Source of the DNA: Flavobacteria bacterium BBFL7
GTDB lineage: Bacteria > Bacteroidota > Bacteroidia > Flavobacteriales > Flavobacteriaceae
Reading direction: 5' to 3'
Assembly (NCBI GenBank): GCA_000153385.1
Contig: CH672374.1
Span: 828,993-880,898, forward strand
Length of the DNA: 51,906 bases
The notes below the pieces were generated by a model. That model did no database searches. It saw only the letters and a list, made by a program, of their open reading frames with translations, and was not told the DNA's origin. How positions within the stretch are numbered: position 1 is the first letter of the stretch; each line of letters starts with the position of its first letter. The position numbers and the translations under genes are program-made. Shown here piece after piece: positions 8,646 through 18,046 of the stretch.

Positions 8646-8774
8646 ATGGCAACATTGTTTATAATGTTACTGTATTTATTAGGACTTGCTGCCTGTATAG
8701 GTATCGTTATTTATCTGATTATAAAAAGAATCGAGAATAAGGGTAATGAAGGTTTTGAAGAGCGCGACTGGTAA
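8646..8774 (+). CDS. Tiny single-pass membrane protein
   Basis: 42 codons beginning MATLFIMLLYLLGLAACIGI, with one long hydrophobic helix (about residues 3-26) followed by a charged tail KRIENKGNEGFEERDW. It starts one base after the YbjQ-family stop and so is very probably in the same transcript. The tight coupling and the clean helix-plus-charged-tail layout support a real gene. The function is not recognised; a small membrane partner for the YbjQ-like protein is a guess. Confidence 0.65.
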   Translation: MATLFIMLLYLLGLAACIGIVIYLIIKRIENKGNEGFEERDW

Positions 8775-8837
8775 TATAGAATCATTTAAAGAGCTATCAT
8801 TTAATAAACCTATTTTTGCATTTTAAAATTTGCTACT

Positions 8838-9518
8838 GTGCGCATAGATATCATTACCGTTTTACCAGAATTAATTAAAAGTCCATTTGAAGCTTCTATT
8901 CTTAAAAGAGCCATTGAGAAAGGGCTTGTAGAAGTACACATGCATGACTTAAGAAAATATGGCTTAAATAAATATAATCAAGTAGATGATTACCAATATG
9001 GTGGTGGTGCTGGCATGGTGATGATGATTGAACCATTAGATAAAATCATCACAGACCTAAAGAAAGAACGACAGTATGACGAAATCATATACATGACGCC
9101 AGATGGAGAAACTCTTAATCAAGGAATAGCAAATCACATTTCACTTAAAGAAAACTTAATGATTATCTGTGGACATTATAAAGGTATAGACCAAAGAGTA
9201 CGTGATATGTTTATCACAAAAGAAATTTCTATAGGTGATTATGTCCTAAGTGGTGGCGAATTAGGAGCAGCGGTTTTATGTGATTCGATCATAAGATTAA
9301 TTCCTGGCGTGATTAGTGATGAGACTAGTGCATTAACAGATAGTTTTCAAGATGGCCTTCTTGCTCCGCCAGTTTACACAAGACCAGCAGAATATAAAGG
9401 TCACAAAGTTCCAGACATTTTGTTGAGTGGTAATTTACCAGCAATAGATCAATGGAGAGAAGACCAAGCTATACAACGTACAAAGGATAGACGCCCAGAT
9501 CTTTTAAGCGATATTTAA
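8838..9518 (+). CDS. trmD: tRNA (guanine(37)-N1)-methyltransferase
   Basis: Uses S-adenosylmethionine to methylate G37 next to the anticodon, which prevents frameshifting. 226 residues, normal for the family. The start is GTG, and [12 protein letters not shown] is the conserved N-terminus. SPOUT-knot motifs are clear: [21 protein letters not shown] and [11 protein letters not shown], which form the trefoil cofactor pocket. The C-terminal domain that grips the tRNA is intact. TATTTTTG at 8811-8818 may be its -7 box. In many bacteria trmD lies beside rplS; here they are separated only by a small T9SS-tail gene. Confidence 0.97.
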   Translation: MRIDIITVLPELIKSPFEASILKRAIEKGLVEVHMHDLRKYGLNKYNQVDDYQYGGGAGMVMMIEPLDKIITDLKKERQYDEIIYMTPDGETLNQGIANHISLKENLMIICGHYKGIDQRVRDMFITKEISIGDYVLSGGELGAAVLCDSIIRLIPGVISDETSALTDSFQDGLLAPPVYTRPAEYKGHKVPDILLSGNLPAIDQWREDQAIQRTKDRRPDLLSDI

Positions 9519-9569
9519 CGTTTATTATTTCATAAAATGTTGTAGCTTTACTTTAATATGTAGACAAAC

Positions 9570-9929
9570 ATGAAACAACTTTTACTTTTTATATTTCTAA
9601 TAGTATTTATGAGCCCTGTTTTTACAGCATCGGCCACTGTAGATAATATTGTTGTTTCTAATCATTTTATAGACACTATTGAAGACGAGTTTACCTTATT
9701 AACAAATCCTGTAAAAAACGGAGTTCTTAAATTAAGAGTGAATCGCACTACGACAAAAAGTGTAGGCATCACTATTATTAATTCTTTAGGAGAACAGGTT
9801 TATAATGCAAAAAGTGGCTTAGATAAACAAGTGCTAGACTTTGATGTATCTAAACTAGCTGCAGGAATTTATTTCTTACGTATACAGAGCGACTCACATA
9901 GTACAGTTAAAAAACTAATTATACAGTAA
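9570..9929 (+). CDS. Minimal T9SS C-terminal sorting domain protein
   Basis: 119 residues. A signal peptide (about 1-22, ending TASA) is followed by only about 20 linker residues. The rest is a type A C-terminal sorting domain of the type IX secretion system (LLTNPVKNGVLKLRV, ITIINSLGEQVYNAKSG, VSKLAAGIYFLRIQS, VKKLIIQ). Such domains normally sit at the end of large secreted enzymes or adhesins and direct export across the outer membrane. Here there is almost no cargo. It could be a decayed secreted protein, or a stand-alone tail with its own role. It lies between trmD and rplS and shows no obvious promoter of its own. Confidence 0.85.
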   Translation: MKQLLLFIFLIVFMSPVFTASATVDNIVVSNHFIDTIEDEFTLLTNPVKNGVLKLRVNRTTTKSVGITIINSLGEQVYNAKSGLDKQVLDFDVSKLAAGIYFLRIQSDSHSTVKKLIIQ

Positions 9930-9961
9930 ATCGTTACGACTCATTTTTTTCCACAAAAACA

Positions 9962-10067
9962 TTTGTAACAGTAAAAGAAGTTTGTACTTTTGCAGCTCGT
10001 AAAAATTAACCTCTGACGATCTTCGTGAATGTTACTCTTTACATAAACATATTAATTCCCATTCAAC
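9962..10067 (+). promoter_or_regulatory. rplS promoter and leader
   Basis: TTTG (9962-9965), a 19-base spacer and TACTTTTG (9985-9992) form an almost ideal Bacteroidetes promoter. The leader from about 10000 to the ATG is near 70 bases, long enough for a structured element. Ribosomal-protein leaders for L19 have been described in Flavobacteria; whether this one matches that family cannot be judged by eye. Confidence 0.75.
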
Positions 10068-10421
10068 ATGGAACATTTAGTTAAGTTCGTACAAGACGAA
10101 TTCATTGAAAAAAAAGACTTCCCTAAATTTGGTGCCGGTGATACAATCACTGTGTATTATGAAATTAAAGAAGGTGATAAAAGCCGTACACAGTTTTTCC
10201 GTGGTGTTGTAATCCAAGTAAGAGGAACAGGTGCTACAAAAACTTTTACAATTAGAAAAATGAGTGGTAACATTGGTGTTGAGCGTATCTTCCCAATAAA
10301 CCTTCCAGCAATTCAAAAAATCGAATTGAACAAAGCAGGAGCTGTACGTAGAAAGCGTATTTATTACTTCCGTGAGCTTACTGGTAAGAAAGCACGTATC
10401 AAAGAAGCACGTAGAAAATAA
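10068..10421 (+). CDS. rplS: 50S ribosomal protein L19
   Basis: A large-subunit protein at the 30S/50S interface. 117 residues, complete. The conserved elements FGAGDTITVYYEIKEGDKSRTQ, FRGVVIQ, TFTIRK, GVERIFPINLPAIQKIE and AVRRKRIYYFRELTGKKARIKE are all present. It has its own promoter and leader and an immediate terminator, so it is transcribed as a single gene. Confidence 0.98.
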   Translation: MEHLVKFVQDEFIEKKDFPKFGAGDTITVYYEIKEGDKSRTQFFRGVVIQVRGTGATKTFTIRKMSGNIGVERIFPINLPAIQKIELNKAGAVRRKRIYYFRELTGKKARIKEARRK

Positions 10422-10443
10422 TCTACTGCACTTTATTATATTG

Positions 10444-10474
10444 AAAAGCTGTCCTATGGATAGCTTTTTTTTTT
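10444..10474 (+). terminator. Intrinsic terminator after rplS
   Basis: Stem AAAAGCTGTCC / GGATAGCTTTT (one G-T wobble) with a TAT loop, followed by a run of T. Confidence 0.9.
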
Positions 10475-10577
10475 ACAAATACTTTTAGTTTTTACTCCTT
10501 TTTTAGATTCCTTTAGAATCTTTAGATATGAAGTAATGAAAAAGATAGTTTTAACAACTAAGCTTATGATAATAAGG

Positions 10578-10636
10578 TTTTAAATAAGCCGACTAACTAT
10601 TATATTTGCGAGACGTCTCAAAATCGATATTTGAGA
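10578..10636 (+). promoter_or_regulatory. icd promoter with inverted repeats at the transcript start
   Basis: TATATTTG (10601-10608) fits the -7 box, with TTTT (10578-10581) about 19 bases upstream as a weak -33. A perfect palindrome GAGACGTCTC (10610-10619) falls at or near the start of transcription, and a second inverted repeat TCTCAAA...TTTGAGA (10616-10636) overlaps it. This could be an operator or a 5' mRNA hairpin. Further upstream, AGATTC-CTTTA-GAATCT (about 10506-10522) is another small inverted repeat. Confidence 0.5.
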
Positions 10637-10664
10637 ATTATTACTAATTAAAAAATTACACTAA

Positions 10665-12884
<2,220 letters not shown>

Positions 12885-12904
12885 CTTCATTTATATATTA
12901 TTAT

Positions 12905-12940
12905 TAAGTCCTGGTTGAATATCAATCAGGACTTTTTTTA
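12905..12940 (+). terminator. Intrinsic terminator after icd
   Basis: A 13-bp stem AAGTCCTGGTTGA / TCAATCAGGACTT (one wobble) with an ATA loop, followed by seven T. Confidence 0.93.
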
Positions 12941-13041
12941 TACCTGTATTTTGAAACAATTGAGAACTTAAAACTGACAGTTCAGTAATTATTAATGCAT
13001 CATTAGATCTTACCTATCTATCTTTAATAAAAACAAAACCT

Positions 13042-13443
13042 ATGTTACTTTTTACCAGTTCTTATAATTTTCTAATGTATTTACACTTAAGTACTGTCGT
13101 TCCCTGTATATTTTTAGGAGCATACTTACTCTTTTTTAGGAAAGGAAATACACTACATAAAGTTTTAGGTAAAATTTATATGACCTTAATGATGATTACT
13201 GCGATCGTTTCTCTGTTTTTACCAGCATTGGTAGGACCACAATTTTTAAATCATTTTGGATGGATTCATTTGTTTAGTTTTTTGACACTTTACTCTATCC
13301 CTACTGCACTAATTGCGATAAAAAAGGGCAAAGTGCGCAAGCATAAAATTAAGATGATCATGCTTTATGTAGGTGCCATAATGATCGCAGGCGGTTTTAC
13401 TTTAGTACCTGGCAGATACTTACATGGTGTATTCTTTGGATGA
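13042..13443 (+). CDS. DUF2306-type membrane protein
   Basis: 133 residues with four hydrophobic segments (about 12-32, 47-65, 72-92, 104-124). The layout fits the DUF2306 family of small four-helix membrane proteins: HLSTVVPCIFLGAYLLFFRKG, the HKVLGKIYMTLM segment and a later RKHKIKMIMLY before the last helix. Histidines at helix ends recall haem-binding membrane proteins, but no activity is established for the family. It is a single gene in the rightward direction, facing the leftward envelope operon; a palindrome copy lies in the short gap. Confidence 0.8.
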   Translation: MLLFTSSYNFLMYLHLSTVVPCIFLGAYLLFFRKGNTLHKVLGKIYMTLMMITAIVSLFLPALVGPQFLNHFGWIHLFSFLTLYSIPTALIAIKKGKVRKHKIKMIMLYVGAIMIAGGFTLVPGRYLHGVFFG

Positions 13444-13454
13444 TTGTTTTATAT

Positions 13455-13470
13455 CGCTTTCGCGAAAGCG
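13455..13470. repeat. Palindrome copy 3 (exact), between convergent genes
   Basis: Exact CGCTTTCGCGAAAGCG in the 30-base gap between the DUF2306 gene and the Omp85-like gene. Only three bases separate it from the latter's stop. There is no adjacent T run, so it is not an ordinary terminator. Confidence 0.95.
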
Positions 13471-13473
13471 TCA

Positions 13474-14730
13474 TTAAAAATACTGACCTATTCCAAAAAC
13501 AAATCCTTGAGTTGAACCAGGCGTGATACCTATTCCATAATCAATACGGAGAATCGCATTAAAGATACGTTTATGCATGAATCGCACACCTAATCCTGGA
13601 TAAACACGCACATTATTGGAATTAGTAAAATCTCTAAAAGAACCTCCTGGATTGCGCCATGTTCCAGCGTCTATAAAGGCATTTCCTTGTAATACAAACC
13701 AATCCTTATCGATAATGCTATGTCTGTATTCTGTATTTATGACAACAGATCCTGTTCCACGATCGATTAAATTTCCAACACCACGCACATTTAAATTATT
13801 ATCCACCGCAAATGGTGCAAATGGTGACTCATCATTTGTAGCCAGACCTAATGTTAATCTAGTAGCCCAATTTCCTCGTTTCTTTATTCTTTTAAAATAA
13901 GTTAAATCATTTCTAACGATTAAAAAACTAGGTAGGGTTCTATTCGTACTTTCTACATATTGTGCGTTGAACATATTTCTAAAACCTTCACTGTATTGAT
14001 AATAAAAATCTACACCATTAAATTCGTAAATAAACTTTAATAAATGCTTATCAACATCGAGGTTTAATGGTGCTTGATTACTGATAGCACCAGATTTATA
14101 ATCATATTTTTCTGTGAATAGACTAAAGCCTAATTCTACTCTATTTTTAAGGTTGAATTGGTAAAGACCAGAAAGCTCAATAGAATTATTATTATACCTA
14201 TATAAAGCAGTGCCTTCATTAAAAAATACGGGCTCTTCAGTAGTCAAGTTTTGATAATTAACAGCTAGACCTATATGTTTATTGAATAAATAAGGTGCTC
14301 GTATTCCTGCGCCATAAGAATCATAAATGTCTCTTAGGTAATGGCCACCTATAGAAATACCACGTCCTAAGGCATTAAATTCTGCCAGACCGATACGATA
14401 AGCCACTTCATCATCATTTGTGGTATAAAAATTAAAAGATGGTATGATGGTGAAATTTTCTTCTACGCCATAGACTATCTTATATCCTTGATTAGTTTGA
14501 TGAACTTGATAATATGCATGGGCAATTCCTGCTTCTCGTTTAAGGCGCAAGACATCACTCTTAAGTGTAAGGCTATCTAATGATTGCCCTATTTTAAGAT
14601 CAATTAGTGATGTAATATAGCCTGTTTTAGTCCTTTTATTATCTTGAATAACGATCTCGCTTATCACTTGTGATAAAGCATAGGGTGCTATGATCAGTAA
14701 TAAAAACAAAGTGGTCAGTTGTGTCCTCAT
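13474..14730 (-). CDS. Omp85/BamA-superfamily outer-membrane protein (short)
   Basis: 418 residues. A signal peptide (1-20, ending ALS) precedes a segment of about 80 residues with one POTRA-like fold (ISEIVIQDNKRTKTGYITSLI, then LKSDVLRLKREAGIAHAYYQV). A 16-strand-type barrel follows and ends in PGSTQGFVFGIGQYF, with the terminal aromatic expected for barrel insertion. The conserved barrel-core Omp85 signature region around NNLNVRGVGNLIDRGTGSVVINTEYRH is present. BamA itself has five POTRA domains and is about twice as long, so this is a smaller relative, perhaps a translocase of unknown cargo. It is the last gene of the three-gene leftward operon, two bases after its partner. Confidence 0.85.
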   Translation of the reverse strand: MRTQLTTLFLLLIIAPYALSQVISEIVIQDNKRTKTGYITSLIDLKIGQSLDSLTLKSDVLRLKREAGIAHAYYQVHQTNQGYKIVYGVEENFTIIPSFNFYTTNDDEVAYRIGLAEFNALGRGISIGGHYLRDIYDSYGAGIRAPYLFNKHIGLAVNYQNLTTEEPVFFNEGTALYRYNNNSIELSGLYQFNLKNRVELGFSLFTEKYDYKSGAISNQAPLNLDVDKHLLKFIYEFNGVDFYYQYSEGFRNMFNAQYVESTNRTLPSFLIVRNDLTYFKRIKKRGNWATRLTLGLATNDESPFAPFAVDNNLNVRGVGNLIDRGTGSVVINTEYRHSIIDKDWFVLQGNAFIDAGTWRNPGGSFRDFTNSNNVRVYPGLGVRFMHKRIFNAILRIDYGIGITPGSTQGFVFGIGQYF

Positions 14731-14732
14731 AT

Positions 14733-15638
14733 TTACTTTACAAATCGCAGACCTATATTAAAGGTTTGGCCTAGTCCTGTATCATTACCTCTTATAAAAT
14801 TAGTGTATAAGGATTCGATATTAAGTTCATCTGTCAGTTGATACTTAACTCCAGTCCCTATGGCGGTAAAATCTTGAGTAAAGTTATTCCCTAAATCAAT
14901 ACGCTGTGAATGTTGTGCCAGTGCAAGTACTGTAAATTTAGAAGATGGGAAATAACTTAGAAACACGCCAGGAGTAAGATTTAAACTGTTATTGGCAAAG
15001 CTCTTATCTTCATCACCAAAGTTGAATTCAGAGTTAAGTTCTCCGAAGATTTGCCATTTATTACCGTCAAAAGTGTAATCATAAAAAAGTCTATTTTGCC
15101 AAGTAAAACCATTTTGATCTAAAAAGACTCCATTATTATTATTGACAGGAGCAAAATCTTCTGACTCATTATCTACAAGCGGAATGAAAAGGGAGCTTTG
15201 AATCGAGAAATTATTAAGTCTTGAAAAAGGCACAAATTTTACGGATGGTGCAATAGAGGTAAGACCTGATCGAGCAGTACCATATTCACCATCAAATGAG
15301 AAAACGTCCAGAGCAGACCTATCTGCAACCACGTTACTGCGTGCTTCCAGAATCAATCCTATATTCCATCTTTTATTTTCACCAATACCTGTATAAGCTT
15401 CTAAGGTTGATGTAAAAAAGGTTTGTCTATTTTCTCTTCCATTAGAAAATGTACTTCTAATTTGAGTATATAAATTATTAAACCACTTAATATCATACTG
15501 TCCTTTACCTATTAATTTTGAAGGTGTTAATGTTTGAATAACCGAGCCTTTAGGCTCATCATTCATATTCTCTTGCGCCGAAGTTGCTAATCCTAATATT
15601 AAGGCTACTAGAACAAAAATGGGATGGATTGATTTCAT
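14733..15638 (-). CDS. Outer-membrane beta-barrel protein of unknown function
   Basis: 301 residues with a signal peptide (1-21, ending TSA). The mature protein is made of repeated amphipathic strands with aromatic ends (RQTFFTSTLEAYTGIGENKRW, WNIGLILEARSN, WQNRLFYDYTFDGNKW, LNLTPGVFLSYFPSS, FTAIGTGVKYQL) and closes with FNIGLRFVK, typical of a 12-14-strand outer-membrane barrel. I recognise no specific family beyond a general transporter-like barrel. It is flanked by a DUF547 gene (28-base gap) and the Omp85-like gene (two-base gap), so all three are almost certainly co-transcribed. Confidence 0.75.
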   Translation of the reverse strand: MKSIHPIFVLVALILGLATSAQENMNDEPKGSVIQTLTPSKLIGKGQYDIKWFNNLYTQIRSTFSNGRENRQTFFTSTLEAYTGIGENKRWNIGLILEARSNVVADRSALDVFSFDGEYGTARSGLTSIAPSVKFVPFSRLNNFSIQSSLFIPLVDNESEDFAPVNNNNGVFLDQNGFTWQNRLFYDYTFDGNKWQIFGELNSEFNFGDEDKSFANNSLNLTPGVFLSYFPSSKFTVLALAQHSQRIDLGNNFTQDFTAIGTGVKYQLTDELNIESLYTNFIRGNDTGLGQTFNIGLRFVK

Positions 15639-15666
15639 GGGAATAGATACTTTTATGTTTGATTAA

Positions 15667-16374
15667 TTATTGTTTATTTACTTTCCAGTTATAGGTATAA
15701 AAAGAAAGTTTGGCGTTTTCTGGAAGAGCTTGCTTCCTGTATTTCGATATAAATTCTAGTATGCTTTTTCCTGAAGCTGTAAAGTCTTCTTGATACCATT
15801 CAAAGATTTGTGATACTGCTACCCTATTTTTCTTAATTTGTATAAATTGATCGTCATTTAAAGCTTTAATAGTTTGCTGTTCTAATTGCTTTTCTAATGT
15901 CGCCGGACGATATACCTGATTGATTAAAGGTGGACAACCTAGGGCACCACAAACTAATACAAAATGAAAACGTGCATCATGGAATGTGGCTCTAAGCTTT
16001 TTATTTTCTATATCATTCAATGTCAATGACTCTCCTGCTACCTTGCGCTTTATAAAATCAAAAAAACCATTCTTGTCAAGTGGTGACGACAGTTTATCAT
16101 CTACAATACCTTTTATTACATATAGATTGTAAGCATTAATATAAAAGGCTTGATAATCTAAAGAATTTGATTGATCAACTTGTGCGTCTTCAATCATGCC
16201 TATCAATTTATTTAGTTGAGATGGCTCTTTTGATATTGATTCATAATCAACTAAACCATTTTTCACATGAGTGTGCAAAAACATGTTGGCCTCATTATAA
16301 AAATTATCATTCCCTTTACTTGTGGCAGATATTGTTAAACTAATAAAGAATAGTATGGTGAGTATTTTTCTCAT
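15667..16374 (-). CDS. Periplasmic DUF547 protein
   Basis: 235 residues with a cleavable signal peptide (1-19). The DUF547 hallmarks are present: VDYESI, YQAFYINAYNLYVIKGIVDD with the conserved Asn-Ala-Tyr-Asn, LTLNDIENKKLRATFHDARFHFVLVCGALGCPPL (Cys and His in the conserved block), and a C-terminal segment ending FEWYQEDF. The fold is related to papain/transglutaminase-like proteins in some predictions, but no reaction is proven. It is the first gene of the envelope operon with two outer-membrane barrels, so a role in envelope assembly or polymer handling is a reasonable inference only. Confidence 0.87.
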   Translation of the reverse strand: MRKILTILFFISLTISATSKGNDNFYNEANMFLHTHVKNGLVDYESISKEPSQLNKLIGMIEDAQVDQSNSLDYQAFYINAYNLYVIKGIVDDKLSSPLDKNGFFDFIKRKVAGESLTLNDIENKKLRATFHDARFHFVLVCGALGCPPLINQVYRPATLEKQLEQQTIKALNDDQFIQIKKNRVAVSQIFEWYQEDFTASGKSILEFISKYRKQALPENAKLSFYTYNWKVNKQ

Positions 16375-16465
16375 AACAGATTTATTATTAAATATTTATA
16401 TATCAAATGTAAATCGCGGTTTAGGCTTGTAATTTTATGATAGTGCCTAATTGGTGTTATATTAT

Positions 16466-16496
16466 TCCCGATAGGTATGGGACATTTATCCCGATA
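16466..16496 (-). promoter_or_regulatory. Paired direct repeat upstream of the DUF547 operon
   Basis: On the leftward strand TATCGGGA occurs twice, 23 bases apart, about 90-120 bases before the DUF547 start. Two direct repeats about two helical turns apart resemble response-regulator sites of the LytTR kind. No -7 box was clear. Confidence 0.35.
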
Positions 16497-16584
16497 TATA
16501 ATGACAAACTTATGAGTCTAAGATTTCAATAAAGTTTCAAACTGTTAACTAAAGTATCACGGTACTAACTTCATCGAATTAGCT

Positions 16585-16614
16585 CATAAAAAAAGCGACC
16601 CGATTGGGTCGCTT
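16585..16614 (-). terminator. Terminator of the small membrane gene
   Basis: Perfect stem AAGCGACCC-AATC-GGGTCGCTT on the leftward strand followed by seven T. Confidence 0.92.
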
Positions 16615-16634
16615 ATATCAATTGATGTAAATTT

Positions 16635-16862
16635 TTATTCTATATCCTTCTCTAAGTGATGATCTTGATAACCATCTTTAAAAGTTAGAGTTGTAGAATA
16701 ATCATCTCTTAGTACCAAATAAACAGATACGATTAAAGAAGCCTGACCTAATACTACTAATGAAAATATCCATTTAAAAGTTACATTAAAAGATGATAAA
16801 ATCGTTACTAGGACTAAAAATGCAGTGGTAAAAATCACCCAATGTATTGCTTTGTTTTTCAT
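16635..16862 (-). CDS. Small two-helix membrane protein
   Basis: 75 residues. Two hydrophobic helices (about 8-26 and 31-51) are joined by a short turn, and a charged cytoplasmic-looking tail (DDYSTTLTFKDGYQDHHLEKDIE) follows. No family recognised. It has its own strong terminator 20 bases downstream and a gap of 83 bases to the next leftward gene upstream, so it may be its own unit or follow the UlaG-like gene. Confidence 0.65.
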   Translation of the reverse strand: MKNKAIHWVIFTTAFLVLVTILSSFNVTFKWIFSLVVLGQASLIVSVYLVLRDDYSTTLTFKDGYQDHHLEKDIE

Positions 16863-16945
16863 GCTATTTAATTTGTTTAAAATTAAATAGTTACCTGTAA
16901 AACGCTTGTTAATGTTTAACTAATTTATTAATAAATTAAACAAAA

Positions 16946-17725
16946 CTAGTTTAGATACCACTCCAATTGATTCACTTGTATATCGCTATTTCCTGTATTC
17001 ACTAATTTTTTAAACTTAATCACATCAGCTTTACCTTCAGTTCCTCTATAGTGATAAGGATAAACTTCAACTGGTGCAAAGTCAAGAACAGCGTCTGCTG
17101 CACTTTCTACCGTCATAGTGTATGGTAAGTTCATACAAACAAAGGCTTTATCAATTCCTTGAAGCGCTCTCATCTCAGGAATATCTTCTGTATCACCAGA
17201 TATGTACACTTTATAATCATTTTTTTCAATTACATATCCGTTACCTCTTCCTTTTTCATGAAACTTAAGACGTTCTTCTGTGAGGTTATACATAGGTATT
17301 GCAGTCACTTTAAAACCGTCGAAACTTGTAGATTGATCATTATGTATCACCTCAGCATCACTTTGATCTTCTTTTATTTTTTCATTAACGGCTTCAGGCA
17401 CGATTAATAAAGACCCTTCACTTCTTATTCCATTTAATGTTTCTAAATTGAGATGATCACTATGTATGTCTGTTATTAATATAACATCTTCTTCTGGCAT
17501 GTTTTTAAAAGCTTCTATTCCTCCTACTGGATCAATATAAAATACTTTATCATCCCATTTCATCGCAAAGGTCGCATGAGAAATTGGCATTATTTCTATT
17601 TTAGGTTGGTAACTCTCAGTAGAAACAACCTCATTTGGCACTATTGATTCTACTTCTTTGGTGGTTTCGTTTTTACAGCTTACCAGCAGAGCAATAAGAC
17701 TGATCGATAGTATAATATTTTTCAT
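16946..17725 (-). CDS. UlaG-like metallo-beta-lactamase-fold lipoprotein
   Basis: 259 residues. The start MKNIILSISLIALLVSCKN has a lipobox (LLVSC), so the protein is probably lipid-anchored in the periplasm or outer membrane. The fold is the single-domain hydrolase type: ISHATFAMKW, FYIDPVGG, ITDIHSDHLNLETL (the HxxxDH-type metal motif, here with Ser-Asp-His), YISGDTEDIPEM with the metal-bridging Asp, and a late YPYHYRG histidine. UlaG itself is a cytoplasmic ascorbate-6-phosphate lactonase, so the lipoprotein form must act on another substrate. A truncated palindrome copy lies just upstream. Confidence 0.85.
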   Translation of the reverse strand: MKNIILSISLIALLVSCKNETTKEVESIVPNEVVSTESYQPKIEIMPISHATFAMKWDDKVFYIDPVGGIEAFKNMPEEDVILITDIHSDHLNLETLNGIRSEGSLLIVPEAVNEKIKEDQSDAEVIHNDQSTSFDGFKVTAIPMYNLTEERLKFHEKGRGNGYVIEKNDYKVYISGDTEDIPEMRALQGIDKAFVCMNLPYTMTVESAADAVLDFAPVEVYPYHYRGTEGKADVIKFKKLVNTGNSDIQVNQLEWYLN

Positions 17726-18046
17726 AAATACAATTGTTTTAAGGTTTAAATTTCGCGAAAGCGATATCCATTACCAACCAATTAAGATGGATTTATCACA
17801 ATCAATTTAAGACAGATTAAATAGAGATAGTAAAATTTTAACCTTAAGTTAAAATATAAATACATCTTTTAGCTCATTGGTTATGAATCAATTAAACAAC
17901 TCAATAAACATTTAATTAAAACTCTTAACCATTGAGTAACGAGCAGGTCTATATAGATTACAAACGCTTAAAGATTCATTGATTTAGATTTTTAAATATT
18001 GCTGAACGGTCCAATTACTTTTGACGTAACTATAAAACTCTACTTC
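17726..18046. other. 321-base divergent intergenic region with two inverted repeats
   Basis: No gene seen. It holds a partial palindrome copy (17751-17763) near the leftward gene. It also holds ATTTTAAC-CTTAA-GTTAAAAT (17835-17855) and a wide inverted repeat, CTCATTGGTTA (17873-17883) against TAACCATTGAG (17926-17936), one mismatch in 11, 42 bases apart. These may be operators for the PhoX-like gene. I could not pick a clean -7 box. Confidence 0.5.
17751..17763. repeat. Palindrome copy (truncated)
   Basis: TTTCGCGAAAGCG: the core and right arm match, while the left CGC is replaced by AAA. Confidence 0.8.

Noticed and set aside
17999-18046. TTG start for the PhoX-like gene
   Set aside because: It adds 16 residues in front of a complete lipoprotein signal; ATG 18047 is the natural start.
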